Notes under the pieces: model-generated | What the model was told of the DNA's origin: nothing | Databases searched by the model: none | The model's input: the letters and a program-made list of their open reading frames with translations, nothing else | Made by a program: the position numbers and the translations under genes | Source of the DNA: Streptomyces sp. NBC_00490 | GTDB taxonomy: Bacteria; Actinomycetota; Actinomycetes; Streptomycetales; Streptomycetaceae | NCBI RefSeq assembly: GCF_036013645.1 | Contig: NZ_CP107869.1 | Coordinates: 4,030,001 to 4,094,000 of the forward strand | DNA length: 64,000 nucleotides | Reading direction: 5' to 3' | Shown here: piece by piece, positions 24,540-33,927 of the stretch | How positions within the stretch are numbered: position 1 is the first letter of the stretch | Layout of the letters: each line of letters opens with the position of its first letter

Positions 24540-26006
24540 GTGACACACCCGCCGAAAAGCAGCGCGGCACCACCACCGGTACCAGGCATGCCCACCATGC
24601 CCGCGGTGCCACCACAACCGACGTATTCCAACGGCTCACCGGGCGGCTCCCCCACACCCGCCCCACCGCCGGAGCCCCGGCGCACCGCGTTCGCCGAGGG
24701 CGTCGACCGGCTGCGCGCCGCGGCCACCACCGAACCCGGCCGGCTGCGGATCATCGGCGCCTTCCTCGCCGCCCTTGTGGTGGCCTTCGGCGCGGTCACC
24801 GCCTGGCAGATGACGGACCGCGCGGCGGCCGCCGACGACGTCCTGAACAAGAGCCAGCCGCTCAGCAGCGCCGCCGCCGACATCTACCGCAGCCTCGCCG
24901 ACGCCAACACCACCGCCTCCGGCAACTTCCTGGCGGGCGGCCAGGAGTCGGCCGCGTCCCGCGAACGCTACGAGAAGGACATCGACCGGGCCGCGGCCGG
25001 CCTCGTCAAGGCCGCCGCGAACTCCGACCCCGGCTCCGCAGCCGCCGCGACCGTCTCCGAGCTCAACCGTCTGCTGCCGCAGTACAAGGGCTATGTGGAG
25101 CGCGCGCGGACCAACAACCGCCAGGGCTTCCCCGTCGGCGGCGCCTGGCTGCGCTTCGCCAACGAGACGATGCAGAACGACATGCTCCCGGCGGCCGAGG
25201 ACCTGTACAAGAAGGAGAACCAGCGGCTGCGCGCCGACTACGCCGACGCGACGCCCTACCCCTGGGCCGCGATCGGCCTCGGCGTCCTCGCCCTGGCCGC
25301 GCTCGCCTGGGCCCAGCACCGCAACTACCAGCGCACCAACCGCCTCATGAACCACGGTCTGGTGGCCGCGACGGCCACCGCGACGGTCGTCATGCTGTGG
25401 CTCGTCGTGGGCCACAGCGTCGCGCGCGCGGGCCTGAACGACTCCTACGACCACGGTGTCCGCTCGCTCAACGTGCTGCACGACGCCCGCATCGCCTCTC
25501 TCAAGGCGCGCGGCAACGAGAACCTGACCCTGGTGGCCCGCGGCGCCGAGACGAAGACGGTCAAGGACGCCAACGGTGAAGACGTGAGCGTGGACGCCTA
25601 CGACTACGACTTCGACACCGACATGAAGACCCTCGGCAAGGGCCTGACGGAGGCCGCGAAGCTCGCCGACGACGGCTCCGGCAAGAAGCCGGTCACGGCC
25701 GCCGAGGGCAACATGAAGGTGTGGAAGGAGCGGCACGGCGCGGCCCGTGAACAGGACGAGTTCGGCAACTACGACGCGGCCCTGAACCTGGTCATCGGCG
25801 CCAAGGGCGCGACGGGCGAGTGTTTCGACAGCGTCGACGACAACCTCGCCAAGGCGCTCGATCACGAGGAGGCCGAGTTCGAGCAGGCGGCCGGCGACGG
25901 CCGGGGCGCGATGACGGGGCTCCCGGTGGGCGCCGCCGTGCTCGCCGTCCTGGGCGCGGCCGGCGCACTTCTCGGCATCGGCCGCAGGCTGTCGGAGTAC
26001 CGGTGA
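24540..26006 (+). CDS. GlnX-like membrane sensor protein
   Basis: A 488-residue membrane protein starting at GTG 24540. A 50-residue Pro-rich cytoplasmic tail precedes TM1 (IIGAFLAALVVAFGAVTAW), an extracytoplasmic helical region of about 150 residues, two TMs (about 240-297), a second extracytoplasmic helical region and a C-terminal TM. This resembles methyl-accepting-protein-like sensor domains. The next genes encode a glutamate-binding-like protein and a PknG-like kinase, so it matches mycobacterial GlnX, which with GlnH signals amino-acid availability to PknG. It overlaps the next gene by 4 bp. Confidence 0.75.
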   Translation: MTHPPKSSAAPPPVPGMPTMPAVPPQPTYSNGSPGGSPTPAPPPEPRRTAFAEGVDRLRAAATTEPGRLRIIGAFLAALVVAFGAVTAWQMTDRAAAADDVLNKSQPLSSAAADIYRSLADANTTASGNFLAGGQESAASRERYEKDIDRAAAGLVKAAANSDPGSAAAATVSELNRLLPQYKGYVERARTNNRQGFPVGGAWLRFANETMQNDMLPAAEDLYKKENQRLRADYADATPYPWAAIGLGVLALAALAWAQHRNYQRTNRLMNHGLVAATATATVVMLWLVVGHSVARAGLNDSYDHGVRSLNVLHDARIASLKARGNENLTLVARGAETKTVKDANGEDVSVDAYDYDFDTDMKTLGKGLTEAAKLADDGSGKKPVTAAEGNMKVWKERHGAAREQDEFGNYDAALNLVIGAKGATGECFDSVDDNLAKALDHEEAEFEQAAGDGRGAMTGLPVGAAVLAVLGAAGALLGIGRRLSEYR

Positions 26007-27127
26007 GAGGGGGCAAGCCGATGCGAGCACCGCACGCACCGAAGGCACGGCGTACACGACGTGGGCGAGCACTGCGGACCGGTCTGAAGGGCTGGGGCGG
26101 GGTCGCCGCGATGGCGGTCGTCTGCGCACTCGCGGTCACCTTCGTCCTGCTGCTGCCGCTGACCCAGTCGTCCGGCGGGGGCGGGAGCACCGGCGGCCCG
26201 GGCGTGGCCCACGGCATCCAGGCGAGGGCCGAGAACGATCCCTGCCTGGTCCCGCAGATCAAGAAGGCCCCGGAGAAGCAGACGCTGTCCCCGTCGGGCG
26301 CGGACGGCGACACCATCAAGAAGATCAAGGCCCGCGAGGGCGAGAAGCGCAAGCTGATCGTCGGCGTCGACCAGAACAGCTACCGCTGGGGCTACCGCGA
26401 CCCCAACAACGACGAGGACGGCAACACGCTGGAGGGCTTCGACATCGACCTGGTGCACCGGATCGCCCAGGAGATCCTCGGCGACCCGAACGCCGTCCAG
26501 TTCAAGGCGATCCCCACCAACCAGCGCATCCCGGCGATCCAGTCGGGCCGGGTCGACATGGTGGTCCGCACGATGACCATCAACTGCAGCCGGATGGCCG
26601 ACGTGGCCTTCTCCGCCCCGTACTTCAAGACGGGACAGCAGGTCCTCGCGCCCAAGTCCTCGCCGATCACCGGCCCCGATGGCTCCCTCGCCGACAAGAA
26701 GGTCTGCACGGCGGCGAGTTCGACGGCCAACTCCGAGCTGAAGGCGCGCCAGAAGGCCGGCGAGCTCCCCAGGACCACCGACATCACCTCCACCGTCGTC
26801 CCCAACCAACTCGACTGCCTGGTGCGGATCCAGCTCGGTGAGGTCGACGCCGTGGTCACCGACGGCGCGCTCGCCGCGAGCCAGGCCGCGCAGGACCCGA
26901 CGGTCGAGCTCAAGGGCGACGCCCCCTTCACCACCGAGTACTACGGCGTGGCGATGAAGCTCGACGCCGACGATCTGGTACGCCGGGTCAACCAGATCCT
27001 GGTGGACTACCGCAAGGACACCGCGAACGGCTGGCAGGCGTCGTACGAGAAGTGGCTGTCGGCGACACTGGGAACGGACTCGGCGAAGTCCGAACCCCCG
27101 GCTCCGGAGTACCTGCGCAAGAGCTGA
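26003..27127 (+). CDS. GlnH-like amino-acid binding protein
   Basis: A 374-residue family 3 solute-binding protein. After a basic N-terminus there is one hydrophobic segment (VCALAVTFVLLLPL). The binding domain begins at KLIVGVDQNSYRWGY and contains GFDIDLVHRIAQEIL and RVDMVVRTMTINCSRM, typical of Glu/Gln-binding proteins. Two further cysteines (KVCTAA, LDCLV) could pair. In M. tuberculosis GlnH is a lipoprotein that binds Asp/Glu and signals through GlnX to PknG; here no lipobox is seen, so the protein may be membrane-anchored by its N-terminal helix. GTG 26003 overlaps the previous stop; ATG 26021 is an alternative. Confidence 0.82.
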   Translation: MRGGKPMRAPHAPKARRTRRGRALRTGLKGWGGVAAMAVVCALAVTFVLLLPLTQSSGGGGSTGGPGVAHGIQARAENDPCLVPQIKKAPEKQTLSPSGADGDTIKKIKAREGEKRKLIVGVDQNSYRWGYRDPNNDEDGNTLEGFDIDLVHRIAQEILGDPNAVQFKAIPTNQRIPAIQSGRVDMVVRTMTINCSRMADVAFSAPYFKTGQQVLAPKSSPITGPDGSLADKKVCTAASSTANSELKARQKAGELPRTTDITSTVVPNQLDCLVRIQLGEVDAVVTDGALAASQAAQDPTVELKGDAPFTTEYYGVAMKLDADDLVRRVNQILVDYRKDTANGWQASYEKWLSATLGTDSAKSEPPAPEYLRKS

Positions 27128-27196
27128 CACGGAGCGACCCCACCCCCACATACAACGCGAACCCAACCCCGACAACGCAGCAGCGAGAGGTGATCG

Positions 27197-28531
27197 ATGG
27201 GCGTCACGGGACCCCCCGGGCCGGTGATGGACCGGGACGAGGTGGACCGTGCGCTGGCGCGGCTCGGCGCGGAGTACGAGGCGATCGAGACCTCACTCCT
27301 CGCCCTGCAGGACCACTCGGGCCGCAGACTGCTCGAGGGCGCCGCGCTCACGGGTGTCACCAAGGAGCGCTGGACGTCCGCGGAGGCGTCGATCACGCTG
27401 CTGTGGGCGTACTTCGACGCGTACACGGACGCGTTGCGCAGCGCCCGGGAGATCAGATCCCGCCGCCGCTGGTCCAGCCAGGGCGATCTGGCGGAGCTGA
27501 CGGAGCTGCTGCGCGGCGAGTCGGTCACGGTGGCCGGCAGCGCCACGGCGACGGCCAACGCGCCGACCCTGCACGGCAATTCGGGCAAGCTGAGCGAGCA
27601 GTTCAGCCTGGTCACCCTCGTCGACCGGATGAACGAGCTGTACGCGACGAGCCTCGACATGGTCGTCGCCGCCGACGCGGTGTGGTCGGCGCTGCCCGCG
27701 CGCATAGATTTACTGGCCGCGGAACTCCAGCGCACCCGCAAGCTCGCGCACTCCGTCGGCGTCCGCCCGGGCGAGCACCCGGCCGGCGACGACCTGGAGC
27801 GCATCACGCGCACGCTGACGCGGCTGCGGGAGGAGGTGGTGTCGGACCCGCTGGCGTACTGGCTGCCGGCACAGGGGAGTTCGGCGCCGGGCGGCGGCCG
27901 GCCCGACACCACGGTGTACGACCGGGAGGCACGCGCCCTGGAGGACGTGCGCCGGGAGATCGACGCGGTGCTGACGGTCCGCCAGGACGCCGAGCAGCGC
28001 CTGGTCAGGCTGCGTGACGTGCTGTCCCGCGCGGACCGTACGCTCGCCGAGGCCCGCATCGCGCGCGGCGAGGTGCTGGCGAAGATCGCCGCCACGGAGG
28101 TGCCCGTCGTCAGCGGACCGCCGACCGCGCTGCAGGAGCAGCTGGCGACGGCCGCCGAGTACCGCAGGCAGGCCCAGTGGCACCGCCTCTCGCCGCTCCT
28201 GGAGTCCCTGGAGCAGAAGGCGGAGGACGAACTGCTGCGTGCCCGCGAGTCGTTGGGCGCGGTCACCCAGCCTTTGGCGGTCCGCGCGGAGCTGCGCGGC
28301 CGCCTCGACGCGTACAAGGCGAAGGTCGCCCGGCACGGCCTCGCCGAGGATCCGTTCCTCATCGAGCGGTACGACGCGGCGCGCCGCATGCTGTGGAGCG
28401 CGCCCTGCGATCTGCGCGTCGCCGAACAGGCCGTCCTGCGCTACCAGCAGGCGGCGGCCGACCTGTTCCGCACCCCGAGGGTGCCGGAGCAGAGCGGGCC
28501 CGAGGACCGTAGGGGGGAGGCCCCGTCATGA
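27197..28531 (+). CDS. Coiled-coil protein of the PknG operon
   Basis: A 444-residue soluble, mostly helical protein rich in Ala, Arg, Leu and Glu, with long heptad-like stretches (for example ALEDVRREIDAVLTVRQDAE). No catalytic motif and no transmembrane segment were found. It starts at ATG 27197 with GAGAGG upstream, 69 bp after the GlnH-like gene, and overlaps the kinase gene by 4 bp (ATGA). Tight coupling suggests it works with the kinase, perhaps as scaffold or substrate. I do not recognise a characterised family. Confidence 0.75.
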   Translation: MGVTGPPGPVMDRDEVDRALARLGAEYEAIETSLLALQDHSGRRLLEGAALTGVTKERWTSAEASITLLWAYFDAYTDALRSAREIRSRRRWSSQGDLAELTELLRGESVTVAGSATATANAPTLHGNSGKLSEQFSLVTLVDRMNELYATSLDMVVAADAVWSALPARIDLLAAELQRTRKLAHSVGVRPGEHPAGDDLERITRTLTRLREEVVSDPLAYWLPAQGSSAPGGGRPDTTVYDREARALEDVRREIDAVLTVRQDAEQRLVRLRDVLSRADRTLAEARIARGEVLAKIAATEVPVVSGPPTALQEQLATAAEYRRQAQWHRLSPLLESLEQKAEDELLRARESLGAVTQPLAVRAELRGRLDAYKAKVARHGLAEDPFLIERYDAARRMLWSAPCDLRVAEQAVLRYQQAAADLFRTPRVPEQSGPEDRRGEAPS

Positions 28532-31059
28532 GTGAGGCACAGCAGACCTGTCAGCGGCCCGGCTGCGGCGGATCGTACGAGGACGTGGGCGGCGGCGAAC
28601 TGTACTGCGACACCTGCGGTCTGGCGCCGGTGGTGTCGTCGAAGGGCATGGTGGGTTCCCCGCCGACCGGCATCACCGGCGGCGGCAAGAGCTCCCGTGG
28701 TTCGGCCGGCAGCAGTTCGCGCGCCAGCAGCCGTACCAGTTCCCGTACGTCGTCGCAGTCGTCGAAGTCCCGGCGCTCGGTGTCGGGTCGCCTCTCGCGC
28801 GCCCTGTCGGGCCGTACGACGGGCCGCTCGGTGTCGGTGCGCAGCTCCGGGTCCAGCACCAACACCAGCGCCCGCGGCCGGCTCGGCGTGGGCCTGGTCC
28901 AGGTCCCGGACGTGCCGCGGCCCGACCCGCGCGCGATGGTCCTGGAGAACCCGGAGGTCCCCGAGCGCAAGCGGTTCTGCTCCCGCTCGGACTGCGGGGC
29001 GCAGGTGGGCCGCTCCCGCGGGGACCGCCCCGGCCGCACCGAGGGCTTCTGCACGAAGTGCGGGAACCCGTACTCCTTCGTCCCGAAGCTCAACTCCGGT
29101 GACATCGTGCACGGCCAGTACGAGGTCGTGGGCTGTCTGGCGCACGGCGGTCTGGGCTGGGTCTATCTCGCGGTGGACCGCGCGGTGTCCGACCGCTGGG
29201 TGGTGCTGAAGGGCCTGCTGGACACCGGCGACCAGGACGCGATGGCCGCCGCCATCTCCGAGCGGCGCTTCCTCGCGGAGATCGAGCACTCCAACATCGT
29301 GCGGATCTACAACTTCGTCGAGCACCTCGACCAGCGCACCGGCTCGCTCGACGGCTACATCGTCATGGAGTACGTCGGCGGCAAGTCGCTCAAGGAGATC
29401 GCCAACGACCGCCGCACCCCGACCGGCAAGCGCGACCCGCTGCCGGTGGAGCAGGCCTGCGCGTACGGCATCGAGGCCCTGGAGGCACTCGGTCATCTGC
29501 ACAGCCGCAATCTGCTGTACTGCGACTTCAAGGTCGACAACGCCATCCAGACCGAGGACCAGCTCAAGCTCATCGACATGGGCGCGGTGCGCAGGATGGA
29601 CGACGACGAGTCGGCCATCTACGGCACGGTGGGCTACCAGGCGCCGGAGGTGGCGGAGGTCGGCCCGTCGGTCGCCTCCGACCTGTACACGGTGGCGCGG
29701 ACGCTGGCGGTCCTGGCCTTCGACTTCCAGGGCTACACCAACGTCTTCGTGGACTCGCTGCCGGACCCCGACAACATCGAGGTCTTCCGTCAGTACGAGT
29801 CGTTCTACCGGCTGCTGGTCCGCGCGACCGACCCGGACCCGGCCCGCCGGTTCGCCTCCGCGCAGGAGATGGCCGAGCAGCTGACGGGCGTGCTGCGGGA
29901 GGTCGTGTCCCTCCAGACGGGGCGCGCCCGGCCCGCGCTGTCGACGCTGTTCGGTCCCGAACTGCGGGTGACGGACACGGAGTTGTTCCCGAAGCTGGAC
30001 GGCGAGGTGTCCCGGCTGGGGGCGCGGGTGATCGTCACCCGCCGCCGTTCGTCCTCTCCCCTTCCGCAGCTGCCGGCCGTCGGCGCGGTCGCCGTCCCGG
30101 CGCCCGGCGGCACCGAGTCCCTCGTCAAGACGGTGGGGACACCGGCCGCGGCCCTGGCCCTGCCCGTTCCCCGGGTCGACCCCGACGATCCCAACGCCGG
30201 GTTCCTCGCCGGGCTCATGACCACCGCGCCCGCCGAGCTGCTGGGGGCACTGGCCGCCGCGCCCGCGCCGTCCGTCGAGACCCGGCTGCGGCAGATCCGG
30301 GCGTGGCTGGAGAACGGGGACGCCCACACCGCGCTGGAGGCCCTGCGGCGGCTGGAGGAGGAGCGGCCCGACGACTGGCGGGTGGTCTGGTACCGCGGAG
30401 TCGCCTCGCTCGTCACCGGCGACCACGAGGCCGCCGCGCTCGCCTTCGACGCGATCTACGACGCCTTCCCGGGCGAGCCCGCGCCGAAGCTGGCGCTCGG
30501 CCTGTGCGCGGAGGTGCTGGGACAGCTCGACAACGCGGCCGAGTACTACCGTCTCGTGTGGTCGACCGACCCCAGCTATGTCAGCGCCGCCTTCGGTCTG
30601 GCCCGCGTCCAGCTCGCGAGCGGGGACCGCACCGGCGCCGTACGGACACTGGAGTCGGTCCCGGAGTCGTCCATCCACTACACGGCCGCCCGCGTGGCCG
30701 CCGTACGGGCGCGACTGCGCGGACGCACGGCGGCCGCCGGTGACGTACCGTTCCTGGACGACCTGACCGCGGCCGCGGGGCAGGTCGAGGCGCTGGACGC
30801 GTACGGGCTGGATCCGGCGCGCCGGGAGCAGTTGTCCGCGGAAGTCCTCGGCTCCGCGCTGGACTGGATACTCTCCGGTGGCCAGGGCGCCGCACCGTCC
30901 GCACGCCGGGTACTGCTCGGCAGCGAACTGGACGAGCGGGGACTCCGCTTCGGACTGGAGCGTTCGTACCGCACGCTGGCCCGGCTGGCCCGAGGCGGCG
31001 AGGAGAGGATCGACCTGGTGGAACGTGCCAATCGTTACCGCCCCCGGACGTGGGTGTAG
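28528..31059 (+). CDS. pknG: PknG-like serine/threonine kinase
   Basis: An 843-residue soluble kinase. Order: a zinc ribbon (CQRPGC...CDTCG, residues 7-31), a Ser/Arg-rich low-complexity stretch (about 48-115), a rubredoxin-like module (FCSRSDCGAQ...FCTKCGNPYS), a kinase domain from about 197 (CLAHGGLGWVYLA, Lys near 227 in VVLKGL, catalytic Asp333 in YCDFKVDN, LIDMGAVRR) and a TPR-like helical C-terminus. The catalytic loop lacks the HRD arginine, as in PknG. M. tuberculosis PknG (750 residues) senses amino acids with GlnH/GlnX and controls 2-oxoglutarate metabolism through the FHA protein GarA. The N-terminal zinc ribbon and Ser/Arg stretch make this form longer. Confidence 0.88.
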   Translation: MSEAQQTCQRPGCGGSYEDVGGGELYCDTCGLAPVVSSKGMVGSPPTGITGGGKSSRGSAGSSSRASSRTSSRTSSQSSKSRRSVSGRLSRALSGRTTGRSVSVRSSGSSTNTSARGRLGVGLVQVPDVPRPDPRAMVLENPEVPERKRFCSRSDCGAQVGRSRGDRPGRTEGFCTKCGNPYSFVPKLNSGDIVHGQYEVVGCLAHGGLGWVYLAVDRAVSDRWVVLKGLLDTGDQDAMAAAISERRFLAEIEHSNIVRIYNFVEHLDQRTGSLDGYIVMEYVGGKSLKEIANDRRTPTGKRDPLPVEQACAYGIEALEALGHLHSRNLLYCDFKVDNAIQTEDQLKLIDMGAVRRMDDDESAIYGTVGYQAPEVAEVGPSVASDLYTVARTLAVLAFDFQGYTNVFVDSLPDPDNIEVFRQYESFYRLLVRATDPDPARRFASAQEMAEQLTGVLREVVSLQTGRARPALSTLFGPELRVTDTELFPKLDGEVSRLGARVIVTRRRSSSPLPQLPAVGAVAVPAPGGTESLVKTVGTPAAALALPVPRVDPDDPNAGFLAGLMTTAPAELLGALAAAPAPSVETRLRQIRAWLENGDAHTALEALRRLEEERPDDWRVVWYRGVASLVTGDHEAAALAFDAIYDAFPGEPAPKLALGLCAEVLGQLDNAAEYYRLVWSTDPSYVSAAFGLARVQLASGDRTGAVRTLESVPESSIHYTAARVAAVRARLRGRTAAAGDVPFLDDLTAAAGQVEALDAYGLDPARREQLSAEVLGSALDWILSGGQGAAPSARRVLLGSELDERGLRFGLERSYRTLARLARGGEERIDLVERANRYRPRTWV

Positions 31060-31062
31060 TTG

Positions 31063-32412
31063 ATGTCGCAGATGCCCCAGCCGATCGCCCTGTCGAGGTG
31101 CCCGAGCTGCGAGGAACCCCTCGAGTCGGGTGACCGCTTCTGTGGTGCGTGCGGATACGACCTGTCCGCCGTGCCGGCCCCGCCGGACGACGAGCCGACG
31201 CTCGTCGTCAACGGCTCGGGTCCGGTCGAGGGTGCCCCCTGGCCGGTCGCCCCCGAGCCGGCCGGTTCCGACACCCCGCCGGCCACCCATCTGCCGACGG
31301 ACCTGGCGGGCACCGACTCCGGCGGCCGTGAGCTGCCGGCCGCGCCCGCGACGGGCGCCCCTGAGCCCCCGCCCACCGGTTCGCCGGTCTCCCCCGTCAC
31401 CGGCGTGCGCTTCGACCGCCCGCCGGAGCCGGACGAGTACCCGCTCCAGGCACCCGACCCACGCGTCGCCCAGGAGACGCCGACCCCCGCGGAGGGCGTC
31501 AAGGTGTGTGTCGCCTGCCGTGCGGGGCGCGTCGACCACGACGGCTACTGCGAGAACTGCGGCCACGCCCAGCCACGCGAACGCGACCACATGGAGCAGG
31601 AGTGCGGCCCGATCGCGGCCGTCAGCGACCGGGGCCTGCGCCACCACCGCAACGAGGACGCGTTCGCCATCGGCAACGCGATCCTGCCCGACGGCCGGCC
31701 CGCCGCCATGGCGATCGTCTGCGACGGCGTCTCCTCGGCGACCCGCCCCGACGACGCCTCCCTGGCCGCGTCCCGCGCGGCGAGCGAGTCGCTGCTCGCC
31801 GCCCTGCCGCGCGGCACACACCCGCAGCAGGCCATGCACGACGCGATCGTCGCCGCCTCGCGCGCGGTCAACTCGCTGGCCGCGGAACCGGCCACGGCCC
31901 GGGAGCACGCCCCGCACCAGAACGCCCCGGCCTGCACGATCGTCGGCGCGATCGTGACGTCCGGGCTGCTGGTCGTCGGCTGGGTCGGCGACAGCCGCGC
32001 CTACTGGGTCCCGGTCGACCGCGGCTCGCTGCCGGCCCGGCTCACCGAGGACGACTCGTGGGCCGCGCAGATGGTCGCCGCGGGTCTGATGAACGAGGCG
32101 GAGGCCTACGCCGACGAGCGCGCCCACGCGATCACCGGCTGGCTCGGCGCGGACGCGTACGAACTGGAGCCGCACACCGCTTCCTTCAAGCCGGACCGTG
32201 CGGGTGTAGTGGTGGTGTGCACCGACGGACTGTGGAACTACGCCGAGGCGGCGCAGGAGATGGCCGAGGCCGTACCGCTCGACGCGGCGGTGCGTCCGCT
32301 GCACAGCGCACAGGTGCTCGTCGGTCACGCTCTGGACGGCGGGGGCCACGACAACGTAACAGTGGCCCTCGTGCCGTTCCCCGCCCCGCCGCAGGGGGCA
32401 GGATCGGCCTGA
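31063..32412 (+). CDS. PP2C-type protein phosphatase with zinc ribbons
   Basis: A 449-residue PPM/PP2C phosphatase starting at ATG 31063, 3 bp after the kinase stop. Residues 10-30 form a zinc ribbon (CPSCEE...CGACGYD). A Pro-rich linker and a second ribbon (VCVACRAG...YCENCGHA) follow. The catalytic domain starts at about 185 with SDRGLRHHRNEDAF. It keeps the metal ligands in VCDGVSSA, the GDSRAYW motif, VCTDGLW and GGHDNVTVAL. It should dephosphorylate Ser/Thr on proteins and, by position, reverse the PknG-like kinase. No transmembrane segment is present, so it acts in the cytoplasm. Confidence 0.87.
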   Translation: MSQMPQPIALSRCPSCEEPLESGDRFCGACGYDLSAVPAPPDDEPTLVVNGSGPVEGAPWPVAPEPAGSDTPPATHLPTDLAGTDSGGRELPAAPATGAPEPPPTGSPVSPVTGVRFDRPPEPDEYPLQAPDPRVAQETPTPAEGVKVCVACRAGRVDHDGYCENCGHAQPRERDHMEQECGPIAAVSDRGLRHHRNEDAFAIGNAILPDGRPAAMAIVCDGVSSATRPDDASLAASRAASESLLAALPRGTHPQQAMHDAIVAASRAVNSLAAEPATAREHAPHQNAPACTIVGAIVTSGLLVVGWVGDSRAYWVPVDRGSLPARLTEDDSWAAQMVAAGLMNEAEAYADERAHAITGWLGADAYELEPHTASFKPDRAGVVVVCTDGLWNYAEAAQEMAEAVPLDAAVRPLHSAQVLVGHALDGGGHDNVTVALVPFPAPPQGAGSA

Positions 32413-32512
32413 GGCCGATTTCGGGGACGTCTCAGCGGACCGGAGGGGACCGGTCCGCACACAGTCATCACCTCACGACAACCGTGGGGTCTGCGAGGGG
32501 GATTCAGCAGGC

Positions 32513-33859
32513 ATGGCCAATTTCTCGAAGTCCAACGTGCCGCAGTTCTCGATGGACGTGTACCAGAACGAGTACCTGCCGGAAGGCGCCCGCGAGGTCA
32601 ACGGCATCGTCACGGTGACCGCGACCGGTGGCGGCACGATCGGCAGCGCCGTCGCGGCACCGCATCTGTTCACACCGGGGCAGGGACCGGACGCGGCCGT
32701 GGCGATCATGGTCGACTGCTCGGGGTCGATGGACTATCCGCCGACCAAGATGCGCAACGCCCGGGACGCCACCGCCGCCGCCATCGACACCCTGCGCGAC
32801 GGGGTGCACTTCGCGGTGATCGACGGCACCCACGTGGCCAGGGAGGTGTACCCGGGCGGGGGCCGGCTCGCGGTCGCCGACGCCACCACCCGTGAACAGG
32901 CCAAGCAGGCCCTGCGCAAGCTCAGCGCGGGCGGCGGCACCGCCATCGGCACCTGGCTGCGCCTCGCCGACCGGCTGCTGTCCTCGGCGGACGTCACCAT
33001 CCGTCACGGCATCCTGCTCACCGACGGCCGCAACGAACACGAGTCGGCGCAGGACCTCAAGGCCTCCCTCGACGCCTGCGCCGGACGCTTCACCTGTGAC
33101 GCCCGCGGCGTGGGCACCGACTGGGAAGTGAGTGAAGTCACAGGGATCGCCTCGGCCCTGCTCGGCACCGCGGACATCGTTGCCGACCCGGCCGGTCTCG
33201 CCGCCGACTTCACACAGATGATGGAGACGGCCATGGGCAAGGAGGTCGCGGACGTCTCCCTGCGGGTGTGGACACCGGTCGGCACCACCATCAAGTTCGT
33301 CAAGCAGGTCGCTCCCACGGTCGTGGAGCTGACCGACCGGCGCACCGAGGCCGGCCCGCGCGCCGGGGACTACCCCACCGGTTCCTGGGGAGACGAGTCC
33401 CGTGACTACCACCTCTGCGTGGAGGTCCCGGCCGCCGCCCTCGGCCAGGAGATGCTGGCCGCCCGGGTCTCCCTGGTGGTCCCCCAACCCGACGGCTCCG
33501 CCCAGAACTTGGGCGCGCAGGGTCTGGTACGGGCCGTGTGGACCGACGACATGGTCGCCTCGACGTCGATCAATCCCCAGGTCGCCCACTACACCGGCCA
33601 GGCCGAACTGGCACAAGTCATCCAACAAGGCCTCGATCTTCGCAAAGCGGGCGATATGGATGGAGCAACGGCCAAACTGGGCCGGGCCGTTCAGCTCGCG
33701 AGCGCCTCGGGGAACGCCGATACTGCGAAACTGCTTGCGAAGGTGGTGGACGTGGTCGATGCCGCGACAGGTACTGTGCGGTTGAAGGCGAAGGTCGCGG
33801 AAGCGGACGAGATGACTCTCGAGACCCGGTCCACAAAGACTGTTCGTGTAAAGAAGTAA
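32513..33859 (+). CDS. VWA-domain protein
   Basis: A 448-residue von Willebrand factor type A protein. The VWA domain starts near residue 60 (AVAIMVDCSGSMD) with the MIDAS motif D68-x-S70-x-S72 and a later Thr/Asp pair (GGGTAIGTW; LLTDGRNE). The C-terminal third is beta-rich and then helical, and ends KTVRVKK. There is no signal peptide, so this is a cytosolic VWA protein. Such proteins often act as metal-dependent interaction or chaperone parts next to kinases and phosphatases. It is 100 bp after the PP2C gene and 68 bp before the FHA gene. Its target is unknown. Confidence 0.85.
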   Translation: MANFSKSNVPQFSMDVYQNEYLPEGAREVNGIVTVTATGGGTIGSAVAAPHLFTPGQGPDAAVAIMVDCSGSMDYPPTKMRNARDATAAAIDTLRDGVHFAVIDGTHVAREVYPGGGRLAVADATTREQAKQALRKLSAGGGTAIGTWLRLADRLLSSADVTIRHGILLTDGRNEHESAQDLKASLDACAGRFTCDARGVGTDWEVSEVTGIASALLGTADIVADPAGLAADFTQMMETAMGKEVADVSLRVWTPVGTTIKFVKQVAPTVVELTDRRTEAGPRAGDYPTGSWGDESRDYHLCVEVPAAALGQEMLAARVSLVVPQPDGSAQNLGAQGLVRAVWTDDMVASTSINPQVAHYTGQAELAQVIQQGLDLRKAGDMDGATAKLGRAVQLASASGNADTAKLLAKVVDVVDAATGTVRLKAKVAEADEMTLETRSTKTVRVKK

Positions 33860-33927
33860 CCAGAAGTGACCAGAAGTGACCTAGCAGGACCCTGGTAGGA
33901 CAGAGAAGGAGAGGGGGACGCGCCGAC

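Noticed and set aside
28441..32460. A 1339-codon open frame on the minus strand
   Set aside because: It is antisense to the pknG-PP2C genes, is Arg/Gly/Val-rich without domains, and arises from high GC at third positions. Similar long antisense frames at 25-2061, 3265-5598, 17516-20191 and 20080-21894 were rejected for the same reason.
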